Source: Sialis fuliginosa (lineage: Eukaryota; Arthropoda; Insecta; Megaloptera; Sialidae). Taken from it: 64,000 nt of DNA. The notes beneath the pieces were generated by a model, which was not told the DNA's origin, searched no databases, and saw nothing but the letters and a program-made list of their open reading frames with translations. The translations under genes and the position numbers were made by a program. The stretch's first letter is position 1. Every line of letters begins with the position of its first letter. Positions 10,125 to 20,987 of the stretch are shown in pieces. The stretch spans positions 5,334,501 through 5,398,500 of the forward strand of contig OY540822.1 of NCBI GenBank assembly GCA_961205875.1, read 5' to 3'.

Positions 10125-12947
10125 TTAAGATTTCTTAAAGAAATTAGTTATTAATGAATTTTTTTTCTTATCTACAATCTTTTGAATAGTTTCCTCCTCT
10201 TTGATTTTGTCTTCTTGTTCTTTCCTCTCGTTGACCACAGCATCCAGTAATGTTTTTGTCATATTTACGGCTACTAAATCTTTATCCTTGATCCCTCCTT
10301 TTAAAATTTCGCTAGCGTTACTAATCAATCTGAAATAAGAAGTGCATTCCAAAAAAAGAAAGGTATTTAACATAACAATAAAGATATTCATTATCAATGG
10401 CGTAGATAGGGTGGGGGGGGGGGGGGGATATTAAGGTGATAAATCCCCTCCCATGAGTCTACTTCATGAGAAAAGTCTAAGACATTTTTTTTAAACTTTT
10501 CTAGTACGAAGAAAATAGTAAAAGTAACTAGGAAATAGGAAAAATTGGGTAAATTAAGAGTTAAAAAAAAGGTCATTCATTTCAAAATTATAATATATAG
10601 AATAATTTCTAGTTACGGCCCTAGTCATACCCCCCCCCCCCCCCCCCCCATCGCAAAAAGCTATCTACGCCACTGTTCATTATAATAGGGTCATACAAAA
10701 ACCAGGATACCTAGTAACAAACTCTTTAAAACTGTTAAATCATACCTATCAACCTTTAAACTTTCTCTTCATTTCTTATTTTTTTTAATGTAGATTCTCC
10801 TTGCTCGATACTTTGTTTCGTTTCTTCAAACTTCCTTTTTAGTTCTATTTTGTGGTTATCTTCATCTTGTTGTCTTTTCAAGTGTATTTTTTTTCTTTTC
10901 TTCGATTTTTTTTTGTTCTTCACAGTACTGTCTGTAACGTATAAATGCTGTTCGAGCTAAATTCATTAACTCTTTAGTCAGTGGTACCAGATCGACTCTA
11001 TTGTTATACATATTTGTTAGCACTGACTTTACTGTCAAATGTGCGTCTAGAGTTTTTTGAGACATTGCAGCTCTTTCTGATGTAAGTATGTGTCCGGAAC
11101 GTGAAAATCCTCTTTCCACGTCTGCATTGCCATGAGAAAGAGCTAACACTGCTTTGACTAATTTTTCCAAATTTGGGTACATTTGTTCTCCAGTTTCAAA
11201 TGTAGATTTAAAAATTTTCACCCAATACATTTCAATACGTTTTTTATCAGAGTTGTCGTTGCAAGGCATTTGTGAAAGAAGACGGCATTCATTTATCAGT
11301 GCAGATTCTTCCAATTCAATGGGTAGGGATTTAGCAATTTTCAAAAAATCTTTGTAACAATTTTCAGTTTTGTGAGCATTAGGGCTCAAAATGTGCAGAT
11401 ATTTCGCCAATGAGTTATCTATAGACGTTTTGAAAAAAATGTGTTTGCATGCGGCAACATAGTGATTCCTGACTCTTGTCAGAAAAATTAATCTCTCACG
11501 TTCTTGAAGTTGCCCTAGTGATTCTGTAATAGAATCTTCCAGGACTATGTCTGTTAATGTTAAATAGTATTTTTCCTGAAGCGCATCAATAGTTTTCGGT
11601 GCATCACCTTTGCAGACTCGGTTTAAAATCCTATTTACAAGATTTTTCAATTCATCGTATATTAAATAAACTAGGGGCTCTTCTCGTTGAAAGAGTCCAG
11701 TGAACTTCACAAATATTTGTGCACTTGAAACGACAAACATGACCTCAATTTTCGCTGATTTTTGAGTCAGAAAATTATGTATATTTTTAAAATTTGCTGA
11801 TGTAGTTTTTTCCTTATTCTTCTTAGGTAAGTGTTAATATTGTAAGTGTTAAATATTCAATTATTGCAGGCCACTGTTCCAAAATTCTTTCGGCGGCAGT
11901 GCCTAAAGTTAGCCACCGGGAAGAGACGTGTTTTAAGAACTTGTGATTGGGCAGTTTTAACTTTGCTTGTATATTTTCATATTCCTCCCAACGAGCAGGC
12001 CAGCCATCAAAAAAGTTGTGAATTTGAAAAATGAAATTAGATACATTTTCACCTAACTCGCTCAAGGCTTTAAGGAACGCATTATGCACAGTGTGTATAT
12101 TGCATGTTCCTATATCTGCTAGCTTTGGTCTGTCCAACAATATCAAAGACTCATTCATTAATCTTGTGACGGCTTTATTAACATTCGGACCATCACATCC
12201 TAGCATAAGAAGATTTTTTCTGGAAAGCTGAGCATTGTCCATAGCTTCGTTTAGTTTGTTTAAAATATCTTGAGCGGTTGCTTTACCAATGAAAAAGGTT
12301 TCCAGATGACTCGTAATTATCATCTCCTTTATCAGAGACCAATATTTGACAGCCACTTGCAGTTCTTTTTTTTATGCAGCATTACATGTTTCATCATAAC
12401 ATAGAGAGAAATAAGAAATTTTACAGTCGTTTAGCATCTCTCTTTTTAAATATGGAGCTAATGCATCGCAAATTAGATATCGTGCCTTCGTTGCAGACAT
12501 AGAAAAATCTGATGGCACCGAATTTGGGAACATTGTCATGAATAATTCTTTTATTGAACTGCAGGATGGCTCTATAGAATAATCAGATGTTACCATCTTC
12601 ATGGCCCATAAAAGCTCTGCTCTTGTAGCACCATCTTTAACACTGTATATCTGTATACTTTCTTCGTTGTGTCTTGAAGTACTAGGTAAACTAGGCTGGT
12701 CTTCATTGGGCCGAACACTTGCGAGATGCAATTGAGAAACGGACAACTTAACTCTTGATTGTTCTTTATGTTTTTGAGATGATGCATGTTGCTCAATTGC
12801 CTCAAAGCCCCAAGCCACAGAAAATTTTTTTAAGCACACACAACAAAAAACGTCACTTTCACCATCCTTTTTCCCCCATTCAGATACAAAATGTCCATTT
12901 TTATATTTTTTATTCAGCCAGTCCTCATTAAATTTACATTTCCCCAT
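10125..12947 (-). pseudogene. hAT transposase (BED-like finger plus hAT dimerisation), frameshifted
   Basis: The first part (12947-12372) has a BED-like finger (CCVCLKKF..EQHASSQKH). A frameshift in the T-run near 12365 leads to 12356-11823 (LGCDGPNVNKAV, HTVHNAFLKAL, WLTLGTAAERIL). A second frameshift near 11825 leads to 11740-10862, containing FTGLFQREEPL and ALSHGNADVERGFS, the hAT C-terminal signature. A further shift near 10890 continues a charged coiled coil to about 10762. A probable intron (about 10332-10762) then joins a last charged exon (10331-10125). At least three frameshifts make it inactive. The domain order is that of a hAT transposase of roughly 700-800 residues. Confidence 0.8.
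10395..10675. mobile_element. 281-bp hAT-type MITE
   Basis: The ends are CAATGGCGTAGATAG and the complement of CAGTGGCGTAGATAG (one mismatch). They are flanked by a perfect 8-base duplication TTCATTAT at 10387-10394 and 10676-10683. Next to the left end is a run of 15 G (10413-10427) and next to the right end a run of 20 C (10630-10649), so the homopolymers extend the inverted repeat. It has no coding capacity. It sits in the probable last intron of the larger hAT gene. Confidence 0.92.
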
Positions 12948-13783
12948 TATTTACAGCAAAATACGCGAAATATTATACACAGTAGTGAAACCAAATCAAA
13001 CCACACAACAACTTACAACAATCAGCGCCCGCGTGAGAATGATGCCACAAACGATTATTTCAAATGTAATAATTGAAAATAGCTTGCAAATATAAATTTA
13101 TTATTGTTGTTTTTGAATTTTGTTATTTCGAATTTTTTGATATTTTAAATCATTTTAACAATATATGTATGTAATCACAGAAGCACAGCATAAAATATTT
13201 TTAAAAAGTAAATAAACTACTAGAAAGCTATATACTACAGCATTCATATAAGAATGTAAAACTATGAATTAATACGATTACTTACTAACAATAAGTTTAT
13301 TTTTGCATTTTTGTACTGCATAAATATGAACCATTTACATAATATTATTTGTATATATAAATTCTTAAATTTAGTACAATAAAATTCTTTTTAGATACTA
13401 ATATTTACATATACTATGTATGTAATTTTTCTCACCGAATTTTGCATAGCCAGTGCTAGGGTGAAATTATATTGTTTATATGTTATAAAACATGTATAAT
13501 TATAAAATAAATATCTTCTAAAAGTTGATACTAAACAATACAAATTATAAGTAAACAAAATATAACATTATTTATGATTTGAATATATTTTTCATGATAA
13601 TTGTGTCGTTTTGAAGTCAAATAGTGGGTTTTTTCACGATAAATAGGGCTCTGATGTGAAAACTTTGGGTGCCAAACCCAAAAAAACTGACAAAACTGAC
13701 CATTTTTCCAAAAAACTGACTTTAACTGACCGGGTTAAAAAAAACTGACTTTTACTGATTTTACTGACCAGTTTCGACCCCTG

Positions 13784-14103
13784 CACTATTGATGGCAACG
13801 CCATTTATAAACGCTCAGGTCTCAACCACGTATACCTTGCAGAGTGTACGCAATATCAGCGCACTTTGATACTACCCACTTCCTAGGGATTTCCGCAGTA
13901 CTATTGAATATTTATTTTGATTGCCGAGCTAATTCACTATAATTAAAGTCACTCAATGATGATAATTCAATACCTGTAACTTAAAGAGGTTAAGGAAACG
14001 AAGGGGGTTTATAAATAAACCCGCAGTTTCAGATTTTAACACATAATACATTTTATTGATAAATAAATAAGTAATTAAATAAACTCACATCAATTTGGTG
14101 GTT
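13784..14103. other. Short non-coding stretch between hAT and Gypsy fragment
   Basis: No open frame of note. Together with 9568-9790 it is the DNA into which the hAT inserted. It may be terminal sequence of the Gypsy fragment that follows, but I see no LTR pair. Confidence 0.4.
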
Positions 14104-15300
14104 CTATAACCTTCTGCGTGACGGTATCGCCTTTGATACGCCCCTTTCCGTTCCCTCATTAGTTGATAACGTTGTTCTGCTGAGGAAGGGTAGTGTTTCT
14201 CGTGACCATACAGTGCGTGACTGGGCTGCGTTCCGTCTGTTCCTAATGTTCAATAGGGTGACAGGGACGTGGCTGTCCCAATCGGTATGGCTGTTGTCCC
14301 GGAGATGTAGGCGGAGCCCCTTTCTCAGCTCCTAGTTCCGTCGTTCCGTGGGGTTGGCACGTGAATGGTAGACGGCCGTGGTCGTGTTGAGTGTCCCACC
14401 GTTGACACGCTCTCTTCCAGGGGTGGCTGATGAATTGGCGGCCATTGTCGGTGAATAGTGCCTTTGGATAGCCGAATCGAGGAAAAATCTCAATGTCCAT
14501 AATTCGAACGAGAATGTGGACCATGGATGCGTCAATTGGGTACGCATCGACCTATCGCGTGAAAAAGTCGGTGAGTCGCGGAGTCCTTGGATATGGTCCC
14601 ATAATATCGACAGCTACCATCTCCCAGAGCTTCGTGAGTTGGTGGGGCCTCTGCTAAGCGGCGCGTTGCTGGGTATTTACCTTGAAACAGGCAAAGATAT
14701 GGCAACTCCGAACGTAGCGAGAAACAAAAGTAGCGTTCTTCTATGGTGCGTGCGGTCTCGCTGATACTCGAGTGGCGTGATCGTGAAAATGGTTCAATAC
14801 TGGGTCGTACCTCGCTTGGCACGTAGAGGCGGGCGATTTCGGGCCCACCGTGCCACAGAGTGTTGTCATTTACTTCGTATCCCGTGGGCAGCGTGACTGG
14901 CAGCTCGTTCTCCGTGAGTTGTAACCACTCTTGGATGTCGCGGTCTTGATGTTGTGCATCTCGGATTGCTTCGTCGAGATGTGGGATCATCAGATGCATA
15001 AGTTGAGGGGGTTCCGCGGGTCGGGTGTGACTTCGTTTGGGTGGAGTCATGTTGGGAATTTCCTCGAGTATAACGGACGGCTCTAGTGGAGCTCGTTGAA
15101 GCGCCCAGGGCAGTGCTCTATTCTGAAGGGGAATTCTTGCAACAGCAGGGCCCATCGAGTTAATTTTGCGCGATGGTCCTTGGTTTCTTGTAGCCATGCT
15201 AGAGCGCGGCTATCGGTGTGAAGAATGAATGGTTTGTTTTTCAAATACGGGCTGATAACAGCATCTCTTACAGTTTTGCCTTCCTGCCATTAAAAATTTT
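14104..15300 (-). pseudogene. Gypsy pol fragment: RNase H end and integrase
   Basis: The minus strand starts with the end of RNase H (SPYLKNKPFILHTDSRALAWL, FRIEHCPGRFNELH, about 15290-15120). Integrase follows with RLYVPSEVRP, RTIEERYF, AVDIMGP, a VHILVRIMDIEIFPRFGYPK segment near 14500, and TDNGRQF. The C-terminal tail reads HALYGHEKHYPSSAEQRYQLMRERKGAYQRR with a stop near 14104. Several frameshifts and stops (near 15080, 14700, 14530 and 14400) break it. It is GC-richer than its surroundings. Style and composition resemble the gag-RT fragment at 28350-30163, so the two may be halves of one family. Confidence 0.85.
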
Positions 15301-15443
15301 CTATAGGTACTTCCTCTGCTTCGATTTGTAAATAATTTATAGGCATTCATTCTTTTCTTAAATAGCTATGTTATGTAATATAGCTGTAGTTATAGCATGT
15401 GTAGTATCGCCATCGAAGGAAAACTTTTAAGCACCTCTAATAT

Positions 15444-15740
15444 CTACTCTATAGTGTTTCTAGTTTGAATAAGTGCCAAATTGTACCTCATTTCCTGGTC
15501 AGTTGCAGGATTCAACACTAGCGTTAATAAATAATTTGTTTGCCGATATGCACTGTCTCCAAAAAGGAACGAGTTTTCAAATTCTTTCTGCTGAAATATT
15601 ACGTTTATAAGAGACCAATTGAAAATAGTGCTGTCATGTGTTGAACCTAGCCATCGAGCAACAATGTCTATTATTTTTAAATCCTCATCGCAGATGGCTT
15701 GGACATTATATGAAAAGTATATTTTTCTGTTTCGATACAA
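15444..15740 (-). pseudogene. PIF/Harbinger transposase fragment
   Basis: The 98-residue frame matches the DDE_4 core of HARBI1-like transposases: YRNRKIYFSYNVQAICD, IVARWLGSTHDSTIF (first catalytic Asp region), LFGDSAYRQTNYLLT (second Asp) and RYNLALIQTRNTIE (third acidic position). The N- and C-terminal parts and the accessory Myb-like gene are missing, and no terminal repeats are seen. This is a fragment. Confidence 0.88.
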
Positions 15741-15935
15741 CCACCTTCAATTAAAATAATTAGTTAAGTCACATAAATAGAATAATATTTTTCTGAAACA
15801 CCTGATAATTAAAATAAACATTATAAAAACATAATTTCTTCATATGTGGCCGCGGGCCAGCCCTGCTCTAGAGTATAACATGATATATATATTTTTTGTT
15901 TAGATAAATGACCATTTTTAATATTTTGATGATTT
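15741..15935. other. Non-coding stretch with a hAT-like terminus
   Basis: At about 15845-15873 the sequence TGGCCGCGGGCCAGCCCTG reads, in complement, as a CAGGGCTGG.. hAT-style end. No partner end or duplication was found, so this is only a possible solitary terminus. Confidence 0.3.
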
Positions 15936-16054
15936 GTATTGGGATTCATAAGGTCAGTAGAAATAAAAGACAGTTGTTATAGTCGATATAGATGCATAAA
16001 ATCAGCGCTTTTATTCCTACTGGAAAAACGGAGAAACTGTGGTTTCTAGTCACT

Positions 16055-16180
16055 TAAACTAAAATATACACCTTAACCACAGTCTGGAACTGTTAGGCTC
16101 CTGATGAGGACTTCTTGTGAAGTCGAAACACGTGTCGAGTGACATTGTTTTATTGTGGTTAAGGTGTATATTTTAGTTTA
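16055..16180. repeat. 27-bp perfect inverted repeat enclosing the hammerhead
   Basis: 16055-16081 is the exact complement of 16154-16180. In RNA it would form a long stem on the distal side of helix I, placing the ribozyme inside a hairpin of about 126 nt. Confidence 0.92.
16096..16141 (+). ncRNA. Type I hammerhead ribozyme
   Basis: The core CTGATGA is at 16101-16107. Stem II is GACTTC/GAAGTC (16109-16114 with 16119-16124) with loop TTGT. The conserved GAAA is at 16125-16128. Helix III is only two pairs with loop ACGT (16130-16133), and the cleavage site would follow C16136 in GTC. Helix I is GCTC/GAGT next to the core (16097-16100 with 16137-16140). The tiny helix III is typical of hammerheads in Penelope-like elements and retrozymes. 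One oddity is an extra G (16108) between the core and stem II, which could reduce activity. Confidence 0.8.
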
Positions 16181-16377
16181 AGCGCTTTTATTGATATTGT
16201 ATGTTTTTTCGGAATCTCAATGTTATTCCATCTTCAGTGCATTATTATTTTTACATATATCATGGCTAAAATTAACACAAAATCAATAGATGCGCCCTGC
16301 TAGCTAACAGTCATTGTTGATATCCATAAAACTTCCCTGGTGGGTTTCCGACACCAGGCTACGCCGCCGACGGAAAT

Positions 16378-16433
16378 CACGACCAGGTCAGCTCTTGCCG
16401 TCTCCCACGACCAGGTCAGCTCTTGCCGTCTCC
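16378..16433 (+). repeat. 28-bp tandem duplication in a GC-rich island
   Basis: The 28-base unit at 16378-16405 is repeated exactly at 16406-16433, inside a GC-rich patch (about 16318-16670). The patch contrasts sharply with the AT-rich surroundings. Open frames here look like by-products of composition (proline/arginine-rich). It may be a fragment of a GC-rich retroelement leader. Confidence 0.75.
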
Positions 16434-16710
16434 CACGACGCCCGCACCGCCGCCCTCGGACGCTATCCCAGGTCCGCCCACGGGCGCTTACAACGCCGAC
16501 GCCCCCCGCCGTCGCTCACGCCGCCCAGGCTTTCGCGGTCACCTCCCGCGTGACCCCTCTACACGACGCCCGCCGTCGCCATCTCAACCGCATCTTGGAC
16601 GCCGATGCCGTCCAACACGTCAGTCTTCATCCCTCCAAACTCAAGATGCAGATTACCCCATAACTACGAGATATTAATACACGATATCTAGTTTTATTAA
16701 TATATATATT

Positions 16711-16898
16711 AGGGTGTTTCGTTTGAAACGAATATTTTTTTTTTCCTCACTGTGAAATATTGTTCTCAACACTGAAAAAAAAATTCCCTGAAAATTTGAG
16801 CCCTTAATTTTAATTTAAAGTACTTCTTTTTTTATTTTGAATTTTTCCCATTTAAAATACATGTTAAAATACATGTATTTTAAACCACGTTATAGGAA
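16711..16898 (+). repeat. Left terminal inverted repeat of the 8.2-kb element
   Basis: It is complementary to 24756-24906 and, beyond the pogo insertion, to about 22001-22022. The block CCCATTTAAAATACATGT near 16848-16866 preserves the empty target of the pogo element. Confidence 0.88.
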
Positions 16899-17076
16899 AG
16901 ATTGAAGAAAATTGATTATTTCGTACTTGAATACTTAAGAAATCTATATTTAGCTCATGAGTTACAACTAATAGTTAAATTACATGATTTTAGTATATAA
17001 TATTTACAATCGTTTTTCAACAACAGCTCAAAATGATGTCATAGTGATAAAAATGTAACTAATATTTATTATCACG

Positions 17077-20000
17077 TTAGACTTCGTATAATTTTTCACC
17101 ATCATTACATAATGCGCTTTTTTTACAAGTCGGGTAGTTCTTTCTGTGATCGTGAACAATTTTTAAAATATCTTGCTTTTCATCTTCGTCGTATGTTAAA
17201 CATTCATTATATTTTTCGATTAGAGCTACTCCTCTTTCGGCAACATCATTTACAACTTTCAGACATGAGAGCGTATTGAAGCATTTCCAATAATCACCAT
17301 CAGATTCCCAATGATCAGGATCGCTGTAAATAAATGTATAGGGCAATTCGAAAGCTTCAAAGATGAAAATTGATTTATTGCTGGCAAAATCACAGATTTC
17401 TGTCGTAGCAAAAGTATCAAATTTGTTTTCTTTAATATTTAAGCGTTTTTTTTTAATATTAAAAGATTCCTTGCATTTAATTGAATTTATTATTTTTAAC
17501 TTTTGTTCTCGTGTTACATCCGAATCAAAAAGAGCTAAGCCTACCAGCTGTTCATGTAAGTACCAAAGATGTCTAGCTAATTTCCTTAAAGCAGCATTGG
17601 CAATTTTTAAATGAATGTTTTTGTATTTTAAAAGATTTTTAAATAATTCAAGATCATTATTGGGAGCTTTGATTGCGAGGGGTGCTTTGAACCAAGCCTC
17701 AACATAAAATAAAGTGAGAAAAACACAAATTTCCCGTAGAGATGAAATTTCTGAAGACCGTAATCGAAATTCACTTCTGAACATATACATTTTAAAACTG
17801 TAAAGGGCTTTTGAAAGCCACCTGGCATGGTGCATTGCACCAGGTGCTCGAAATTTTACTTCACTGCGTGGTACAGCGCCCAAAAAGATTTTACAAAGTA
17901 TCAATAATTCCTTGTAATCATCCCGTGGATGGTGATCCTAAAAGAAAATGAAAAAAATGTGTTTATAAAATATTGCAAATTCCTTACATTGCATTCTTAT
18001 TGAAATTTATTTTCAACATAAAAGAAAATTCTTTTTTTATCGAATCAATAACGAATTTTAGATAATCATTACGTCTCTAATTTACGTACACTGCTAGAAA
18101 GATTTGTTAATTTTTAAGAATATTTGCTAGTAATTAACAAATCATTGATTAGCGTTCACTTTTTTGTTCTTAATAAATATTTCTTACTATATCTTAAATA
18201 CTAAGGAATATTTGTTCATTATTAAAAAGTGATCTCTAATAAATGAATTTTTAATTATTTTACAGTATTTTTAAATATTAACAATTTTTTCTGTCGGTGT
18301 AGTTAAAGTAGATAAGAATTAAATTAGAATTTCACTTAATCAATTTATTAATTGTGATGCAGTAAAAATGATCAGATTTATTTGTTTACTTAAAATATGA
18401 ATTAGATTCTATCATATGCCGATTGATACTACGTTTTTCAACTTATTCATAATTATTTTGGTTTTCAATCTACCTCAAGCTGTTTATCAAGAAATACAAC
18501 TTTTTCATTTTTGATAGTTGTCAAAGTTGTTTCGATATGTTCTTCCTCTAGGCCGGTTTTATATTTGGATTTGTCAATCATTTCCCAATCCTTTTGAAAA
18601 CGTTTAAAAATCGGTACATTTGGTCCATTTGTAGCAGGCCAAGCAGTTTCTACAACCTCTCTCAATATTATTTCATACATGTGATGACGGCAAGCGAAGA
18701 ATAACAAATTTTTTTTGTAATAAACTGCATGTGCCATTTAAATAACCTGTAAATTTATGAATTAAAAAATGAATTGATAAGTAGATAAGTTAATTTGAAT
18801 AAAAGGCTTAAATCGAATGGCGTACGGCATTAGAAAACTAAAATAAATATTTCTTTTTGATATTAAATTAAAAAAAATGAAACCTCATTAGTCTGTTAGC
18901 TTATGCTGAATTTAACGTTAATGATTTCGTCGCTTGTGTATTAACTCTTTACTTTATAGCAAAAATAATTTTAATTAAAAAAAAAAAAAAAATGCTTCAA
19001 AAATTCTGTATTTGTGAAGAATTAACAAGTAAAAACCTCTAAAATTAATGGTATTTTGAAAATTTTTTATTAAAATACTTTAAAACTAAAGGATTAAACA
19101 AATTTTATAAACGTTGGTGCAAACTGGACGTTGTAAATTTATGGAGTTAGTTCAAGATTGTGATGAATTTAGAAGACGAGAGTAAGAGTTGCTAAGTTTT
19201 TCATATTTCATAGAAAGTTGTTAATAATGAACTAATTTCCTCTATCATTTTTTTGTGATTAGAGTAGTGTATTAGATAAAATATATGAAATAATGGAAGG
19301 CGGAATTTTAAGTTACCCGTATTGACGTTAGGAGTGTCGCACGCAACACATAGCTTTAATTTTATCTTGTATATTCCATTGAATTAGAATGTCATAAATT
19401 GTTTCAGCGTGTTCAACTGCGGTCGCTTCATAAAGCATTGGCACGCCAAGTAATTTTTCGGTATCCATGCCTGTAACTAATATTGGAAGTCTCTCTACTT
19501 TTGATTTGGAAGACCCTGTAGAGAGCAATTTTCCATCCCAGTGAACAGTAAGGCATTTCGGAAAATTTAAATCATTTTGTATTGATGCAACAATATTTTT
19601 TCGGAATTTTTTGCGACAATTATGAATTGATGAATGACTTAAATTGTAATCATTAATATTCAATCCCAGACTGTTGATGATAGCAGAAGTCAGATACATC
19701 GCTTGTCTATCAGTGATTTGGGTTCTATCTAACGTCGCAACTACTTCTGGAGTCATAATATCAATTTTTCTGATTTTCGGTTTTGGTAATTCATCCTCGA
19801 AATCCGAATGAACTCGTTTTATATCACTGACATATGAGGATTGACTACTTTGAGCTGATGAAAACGAGCATTGGCTCAACTTTTGACTTAAACCTGAAAA
19901 ATTTTTAAGAAAGTTATGAAACTATACTTTAAATTCACTTTAAACAGATTTAAAAGTTATTCCCGTATTGCTCAAACTAAAAAATAAAAAGAAATCGTAA

Positions 20001-20987
20001 GATTTATTTTATTTAACTAATTTTTTTTAGAGATGTGCATAATGAATTGTGGAAACAAATAGGACAGTAATATATTTTAACAAAATAAAGAGATTAAAAA
20101 AACAATAATTAGCTCATGAAGTTATTTCTATATCGGTAATCCGAATTTATATTTACATATGAGAATGATGAATTGAAAATTAAATAATTTGGAATGATAA
20201 TAAAATTAGTCAAATAAAGTAATTTAGCAAAATAAAGTAAATTTTGAGATAAAAAATACTATAATTTTTTCAAATTGATAATTAATATATTTAAAAAAAC
20301 GATAAAGATTTTCTACACCTCGAGAAAACTATTATTTGTGCAGAAAAAAAAATTTGTGTTAATTTATAATCCAAATAGACTCGATTATAAATGATTAAAT
20401 AGAAAATTAAAGATATTTCTTTACTAACTTATTTCAGTGCCATCGTTGTTATTATAATTATATTCTTCTTCTTCTTCTGATTTTTGTTCTTCTTCATTTG
20501 CAGATTCCTGTTTTAAATTCGATTCATCCCCAGGAACTAACGGCGTACATCTGTAACCACCTTTTTGTTGACTTTGTAATAAAAATAAGCTTATTTCAGC
20601 TGGTAAATTTTTGATTTCAGATGACTTTGACATATCAAACAACGTATCTAATTTAATTTCGAAATCTTTTATTTTCTTAAGATGAATTGGAGTTTTTTTT
20701 CCTTTAGAATTTTTTTTTAAATCTTGATAATTTTTGTAGAAAATTTCTAACTTCTTTATATTATATTGTGATCGATTGGTAGGGATTGAAAATTTACTCC
20801 AAATATTATTTAGCTCGCTAATAGCTTCTATCGAACTTTGCCTGATAGTTAAGCTCAGCATTTGGTGTTTATAAATGAAAAAATTCATGACCTCTCGATA
20901 CGTAGGTAATTTATTGTCATTTAATTGCTTTGTTGGAAACCCAATCAAATAATTAAATGTCTTATTACCAATTTTTTCGCTCATCAT
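17077..20987 (-). pseudogene. Transposase-like gene, four exons, family unassigned
   Basis: Exons on the minus strand are 20987-20429, 19893-19317, 18746-18474 and 17937-17077, each junction with GT..AG and compatible phase. Exon 1 encodes a basic N terminus ending in an acidic low-complexity tail. Exon 2 has LTVHWDGKLL and RLPILVTGM; near its end, in a shifted frame, is CDTPNVNTG. Exon 3 has LLFFACRHHMYEIIL and GPNVPIFKRFQKDW. Exon 4 has FRAPGAMHHARWLSKALYS, HLWYLHEQLVGLALFD and LKVVNDVAERGVALI. Similar uncharacterised proteins recur in invertebrate genomes. D in HWDG and D in CDTP are candidate catalytic acids (inference). Two frameshifts, at the exon 2 end near 19335 and in the A-run near 18715, break it. 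Confidence 0.65.

Larger units (their letters stand above)
9797..13783 (-). mobile_element. hAT DNA transposon, decayed, with nested MITE
   Basis: Termini are CAGGGGTCGAAAC at 9797-9809 and its complement at 13771-13783. CACTAT flanks both ends (9791-9796 and 13784-13789), a 6-base duplication where 8 is usual for hAT. Behind each end lie several ACTGAC/TTTTACTGA motifs (9827-9880 and 13687-13768), likely transposase-binding subterminal repeats. The transposase gene is on the minus strand and broken. The right third (12950-13660) is non-coding AT-rich DNA. Total length is about 3.99 kb including the 281-bp MITE. Confidence 0.85.
16016..16180 (+). mobile_element. 165-bp hammerhead-bearing insertion (retrozyme-like unit)
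   Basis: The unit is bounded by a perfect 12-base duplication AGCGCTTTTATT at 16004-16015 and 16181-16192, and copy A of the host repeat shows the uninterrupted site. It encodes no protein. It carries a hammerhead ribozyme (16096-16141) enclosed by a perfect 27-base inverted repeat (16055-16081 with 16154-16180) whose outer edge coincides with the 3' end of the insert. Small non-coding elements with a hammerhead, mobilised by Penelope-like machinery, have been described as retrozymes. The variable-length target duplication and self-cleaving motif fit that class. Confidence 0.75.
15936..16290 (-). repeat. Penelope-type terminal repeat, copy B, interrupted
   Basis: It aligns to copy A at 310-480 once the segment 16016-16180 and one copy of its flanking duplication are removed. 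On the minus strand it has CTGAAGA (16231-16237), a GGAAT/ATTCC stem (16211-16215 with 16225-16229) and CGAAA (complement of 16207-16210), again a hammerhead layout with one core substitution. Confidence 0.6.

Noticed and set aside
16314..16677. Three overlapping plus-strand frames of 79-107 residues
   Set aside because: Arg/Pro/Ala-rich composition in all three frames follows from GC content and a 28-bp tandem repeat; no domain is visible.
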